The notes below the pieces were generated by a model. That model was not told the DNA's origin. It was given only the letters and a program-made list of their open reading frames with translations, and did no database searches. A stretch of 15,157 bases of DNA from Desulfobacterales bacterium. Its GTDB lineage: Bacteria; Desulfobacterota; Desulfobacteria; Desulfobacterales; JAFDCJ01. Both the position numbers and the translations under genes were made by a program. Shown here in pieces: positions 12,783 through 15,157 of this stretch (its first letter is position 1; every line of letters begins with the position of its first letter). The stretch spans positions 6,278,887-6,294,043 of the forward strand of contig CP070771.1 of the NCBI GenBank assembly GCA_020345785.1, given 5' to 3'.

Positions 12783-13346
12783 ATGAGTACCGAAGAAAAA
12801 ATAGATATTGAACTTTTCAAAGTTGTTTTCCGAGCCATGGCGCAATCCGACAACCTCGAGATCATGGCCAACCATCTGACGCAGCTTTTGGTTGCAGCGC
12901 TTGAAATTAAAGGCTGTACGATTTTCGCCCTGAATCCCGAATTGGAAGAACTCGAAGTTCTGGCAAGCTTTGGAATGAGTATGGGCTACTTGCAGAAAGG
13001 GCCGATTTTATCGGACAAAAGCATCGCCGATACATTCCGCGGAAAACCGGTCGTCATCCCTGATGTCAACAATACGGACCGTTTGCAATACCCGCAGGCT
13101 GCCAAAGAAGAACGTATCGGTGCCATCGTTTCGGTTCCCATCAATTTCTACGGCAAAGTTATCGGGGCCTTAAGACTTTATCACAGCCAAGTTTGGGATA
13201 TATCAGACCGCGATGTCGACTCTTTGTTGGTGCTGGCCGAGAACATCGGATTGGCCATGACCTATACGCGCGTTCTCAAGGCATTGAAAACGATCAGATA
13301 CACCGTCAATGATATCCACAGCATTTGGTTGCTTGAACAGGAATAA
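12783..13346 (+). CDS. GAF-domain sensor protein
   Basis: The 187-aa product is a single GAF domain at about 15-170, with a recognisable core CTIFALNPELEELEVLASFG, then SIADTFRGKPVVIPDVNN, then IGAIVSVPINFYGKVIGALRLY. No kinase, cyclase or DNA-binding domain is attached, so it is a stand-alone small-molecule or redox sensing module that must act through a partner. The start is fixed by AGGAGGT (12771-12777); upstream in-frame codons would place the start inside the UspA gene. The tight spacing to the UspA-like gene suggests co-expression and a shared role in stress or redox sensing. The ligand is unknown; only one cysteine (in KGCTIF) is present. Confidence 0.88.
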   Translation: MSTEEKIDIELFKVVFRAMAQSDNLEIMANHLTQLLVAALEIKGCTIFALNPELEELEVLASFGMSMGYLQKGPILSDKSIADTFRGKPVVIPDVNNTDRLQYPQAAKEERIGAIVSVPINFYGKVIGALRLYHSQVWDISDRDVDSLLVLAENIGLAMTYTRVLKALKTIRYTVNDIHSIWLLEQE

Positions 13347-13365
13347 GTCGGTATTGCTTTTTTTA

Positions 13366-13396
13366 TTGACATATCTACCACATTGTGGCTAATTAT
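13366..13396 (+). promoter_or_regulatory. Candidate promoter with internal palindromic operator for the HTH gene
   Basis: A perfect -35 TTGACA (13366-13371) is followed by AT-rich sequence with weak -10 candidates, for example AATTAT (13391-13396, 4/6, 19-bp spacing). Between them lies the perfect palindrome CCACA-T-TGTGG (13378-13388). An operator in that position would block RNA polymerase, fitting autoregulation by the HTH protein encoded next. A second possible -10, TATAAC (13415-13420), has no good -35. Confidence 0.4.
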
Positions 13397-13451
13397 GACG
13401 ATTTGAGATGTGAATATAACATAAAACCCAACTTTTAAGGGGAACAACTCG

Positions 13452-13826
13452 ATGGACAAAAATGAATTCAAATCGTATCGAAGCCAGATGGACAAAACCC
13501 AGAAGCAAATGGCACAGTTGCTGGGAACTTCTTTGAAGGCTGTGCATAGCTATGAACAAGGGTGGCGTACCATTCCGCCTGCTGTAGAGCGGCAGATGCT
13601 GTTTCTTATTTCACGGAAAAATAACAGTTCGAAACGCAGTAAACCGTGCTGGAAATTAAAAAACTGCGCGCCCGATCGAAAAAAGCAGTGTCCGGCCTGG
13701 GAGTTTAAGAGCGGCGATCTATGCTGGTTTATCAATGGTACGATTTGCGAGGGCGGCGCTCAGGATAACTGGAACGACAAAATGAAAATTTGCCGCTCCT
13801 GCGAAGTGTTCGCAAGCATTTTTTAA
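13452..13826 (+). CDS. HTH protein with C-terminal two-CW cysteine domain
   Basis: The 124-aa protein combines an N-terminal XRE-like helix-turn-helix (about 8-52, KTQKQMAQLLGTSLKAVHSYEQGWR) with a C-terminal cysteine-rich module (66-117). The module has Cys66-Trp, Cys72, Cys80-Pro-Ala, Cys91-Trp, Cys99, Cys114 and Cys117; the repeated Cys-Trp pairs match the arrangement that I recall being called a two-CW domain in Desulfobacterota proteins. Seven cysteines suggest metal or Fe-S binding and hence a redox- or metal-responsive DNA-binding protein, which is an inference. AAGGGG lies 9 nt upstream of the ATG. It has its own promoter region with a palindrome and follows the GAF gene by 105 bp. 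Confidence 0.82.
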   Translation: MDKNEFKSYRSQMDKTQKQMAQLLGTSLKAVHSYEQGWRTIPPAVERQMLFLISRKNNSSKRSKPCWKLKNCAPDRKKQCPAWEFKSGDLCWFINGTICEGGAQDNWNDKMKICRSCEVFASIF

Positions 13827-13914
13827 TCATCCCTTCGTCTTCAACACACCGGCGAAAACGGAAAGAGGCGCAGGCACGGGATCAGGCATTGCGAAGTTTG
13901 CGCTTCCACAGAAA

Positions 13915-13926
13915 ATCAAGCTTGAT
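13915..13926. promoter_or_regulatory. 12-bp palindrome upstream of larE
   Basis: ATCAAGCTTGAT is a perfect palindrome 24 bp before the larE start codon. It could be an operator, but no matching regulator consensus was recognised and short palindromes also arise by chance. Confidence 0.25.
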
Positions 13927-13950
13927 AGACGGCTTTGCAAGGATCAATAT

Positions 13951-14811
13951 ATGACGAACCTGGCCGAAAAAACGGAACAAAACATGGACCCACGGTCCTG
14001 CGCGGCAAGGCTTGAAGATTATTTTAAGAGCCAGCAGCAGGCCATTGTGGCTTACAGCGGTGGTGTAGACAGCGCGCTGCTGGCCTATGCCTCGCACCGC
14101 GCCCTAAAAGACCACATGGTCGCGGTGCTGGCGGACAGCCCTTCCCTTGCTCGCCGCGAGTATCGAAATGCAATTAATTTTGCCCAAACCCACGGCATTC
14201 CGCTGCAAATTATTCGAACCGGCGAAATGCAGAATCCGAAATATCAGGCCAACCAGGCCGACCGCTGTTATTATTGCAAAAGGGCGCTATTCGAAAAAAT
14301 CGAAGCCCTGCGCCGGCAGTTACAGGGCGCTTCAAATATTGCACCTTGGCCGGTAAGTTACGGTGTCAACCTGGATGACCTGGGAGATCATCGCCCCGGC
14401 ATTCAGGCCGCCCGGGAGGCATCCATTCAGGCGCCATATGTTGATCTGGGCTTCACCAAACAAACCATTAGAGAAGTGTGCGCTTATTACAATCTGGCAA
14501 TTGCCGAAAAGCCCGCCATGCCCTGCATGGCCAGCCGGATTGCATATGGCGAGGCGGTCACGGAAGAAAAACTGAGTCAGGTGGAAAAAGCCGAAGATTT
14601 TCTATATGAATTGGGGCTAAAGATTTTACGCGTTCGTCACCATGGTGAAACGGCCAGAATCGAGGTTCCACCGCAAGACTTTGGGACCTTGATGGAAAAG
14701 AGAGAGGAAATCACCGGCAAATTTCACGAATTGGGTTTTGTATATGTTGCGCTCGATATGGACGGGTTTAAAAGCGGTTCTCTCAACGCGGTTTTGAGAA
14801 AAAAGTCTTAA
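13951..14811 (+). CDS. larE: ATP-dependent sacrificial sulfur transferase LarE
   Basis: LarE adenylates the pyridinium-dicarboxylate precursor and inserts sulfur during synthesis of the nickel-pincer nucleotide cofactor of lactate racemase-type enzymes. In the 286-aa product: PP-loop SGGVDS (36-41), RCYYCK with Cys106 and Cys109, GVNLDDLGDHRPG (138-150), and PCMASRIAYG with Cys192 (191-200), the position of the sacrificial cysteine in Lactobacillus LarE. Three cysteines in these places match the variant that carries a [4Fe-4S] cluster and need not sacrifice its own cysteine sulfur. Length is typical (about 270-290 aa). AAGGA (13939-13943) lies 7 nt before the ATG. larA, larB and larC are not in the window. 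Confidence 0.92.
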   Translation: MTNLAEKTEQNMDPRSCAARLEDYFKSQQQAIVAYSGGVDSALLAYASHRALKDHMVAVLADSPSLARREYRNAINFAQTHGIPLQIIRTGEMQNPKYQANQADRCYYCKRALFEKIEALRRQLQGASNIAPWPVSYGVNLDDLGDHRPGIQAAREASIQAPYVDLGFTKQTIREVCAYYNLAIAEKPAMPCMASRIAYGEAVTEEKLSQVEKAEDFLYELGLKILRVRHHGETARIEVPPQDFGTLMEKREEITGKFHELGFVYVALDMDGFKSGSLNAVLRKKS

Positions 14812-14826
14812 GCCGGGGAAAGTGGC

Positions 14827-14854
14827 TTGACGGCCAACCATAAACGCTTATATT
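14827..14854 (+). promoter_or_regulatory. Strong candidate sigma-70 promoter for the small ORF after larE
   Basis: TTGACG (14827-14832, 5/6) and TATATT (14849-14854, 5/6) are spaced by 16 bp. This is the best promoter match seen in the window. Transcription would start near 14861, about 29 nt before the small ORF. Confidence 0.55.
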
Positions 14855-14889
14855 AGTGCGAGACTTTTCAAGAGATCGGAGGTGATGAT

Positions 14890-15048
14890 ATGGAAATGGA
14901 CATGCAGGAGCCGGGTGAAATGTGCTGCTGTGACTGGGAAGAGCATAAACCGGCAATAACGGAAAGAAATCTTAGACAGGTAACCGGCTTGCATAAATTA
15001 GCAAACCATATCATCATTTCTTACCGTAACATTTCCTATTCCTTCTAG
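14890..15048 (+). CDS. Small protein of unknown function (52 aa), Met/Cys-rich N-terminus
   Basis: The ORF encodes 52 residues beginning MEMDMQEPGEMCCCDWEEHK and ending in a basic/aromatic tail with LHKLANHIIISYRNISYSF. A near-perfect Shine-Dalgarno sequence GGAGGTGAT (14878-14886) sits 7 nt (from GGAGG) before the ATG, and a good promoter lies upstream. Both argue that it is translated. The N-terminus has four methionines and three consecutive cysteines in 14 residues, which could bind metal. It could also be a leader peptide or the 5' part of a frameshifted gene. No family was recognised. Confidence 0.55.
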   Translation: MEMDMQEPGEMCCCDWEEHKPAITERNLRQVTGLHKLANHIIISYRNISYSF

Positions 15049-15111
15049 GTGCTTCATCACGCCTTTGCTCTTCACTATTATACATCCAGATAAGTCCTGA
15101 CGGCGGTTTTT

Positions 15112-15141
15112 TATATATAATGACATACATCATTGTATATA
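15112..15141. promoter_or_regulatory. AT-rich inverted repeat at the window end
   Basis: TATATATAATGA (15112-15123) pairs with TCATTGTATATA (15130-15141) across a 6-nt loop, with 11 Watson-Crick pairs and one G.T. It is preceded by a T-run. It may be an operator or promoter element of the next gene or a weak terminator; the window ends too soon to decide. Confidence 0.35.
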
Positions 15142-15157
15142 CATACACAGCGTTCTT

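Overview
The window reads as chromosomal DNA of a Gram-negative, probably anaerobic bacterium of the Desulfobacterota (old Deltaproteobacteria) type. This is an inference from gene content and style: a Dpp/Opp peptide importer, a LysM/MltD murein hydrolase, LarE, a helix-turn-helix protein with a seven-cysteine CW-type tail, and many short dispersed repeats. No rRNA, tRNA, insertion sequence or CRISPR array was found.

Region 1 (1-5879, minus strand) is a Dpp/Opp-type ABC importer in the order binding protein (4137-5879), permease B (2716-3747), permease C (1596-2501), ATPase D (4-1176). The start of the second ATPase (F) probably overlaps the D stop codon as ATGA at 4-7 and runs off the window. 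The gaps between A/B, B/C and C/D are unusually wide for such an operon (389, 214 and 419 bp). They are filled with heptad repeats in inverted arms, a 6 x 16-bp tandem array, and a 145-nt nested-hairpin element that recurs at 9296-9438.

Region 2 (6371-8447, plus) is a two-gene unit with an 11-bp overlap: a membrane-anchored alpha/beta hydrolase resembling maspardin and a membrane-anchored metallophosphoesterase. Region 3 (8448-9242, plus) is a small cupin gene behind a long, heavily structured leader with an FNR/CRP-like palindrome upstream. Region 4 (9243-11740, minus) is a secreted MltD-type lytic transglycosylase with a TTG start and a sigma-54-like promoter; the second copy of the hairpin element abuts its stop codon.

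Region 5 (12031-15157) holds a possible 61-codon minus-strand gene, a UspA-like protein with an altered ATP loop followed by a GAF-domain protein (one operon), the HTH/CW-cysteine protein with its own promoter and a palindrome, larE, and a 52-residue small ORF with strong promoter and Shine-Dalgarno signals.

The most unusual signal is in the non-coding DNA. Five genes (binding protein, permeases B and C, cupin, mltD) are followed within 0-10 nt of the stop codon by a repeat. The two copies of the long hairpin element share an identical 34-nt core and short constant loop segments, while their three stems differ in sequence but still pair. That is the pattern expected of a structured element under selection for its fold.
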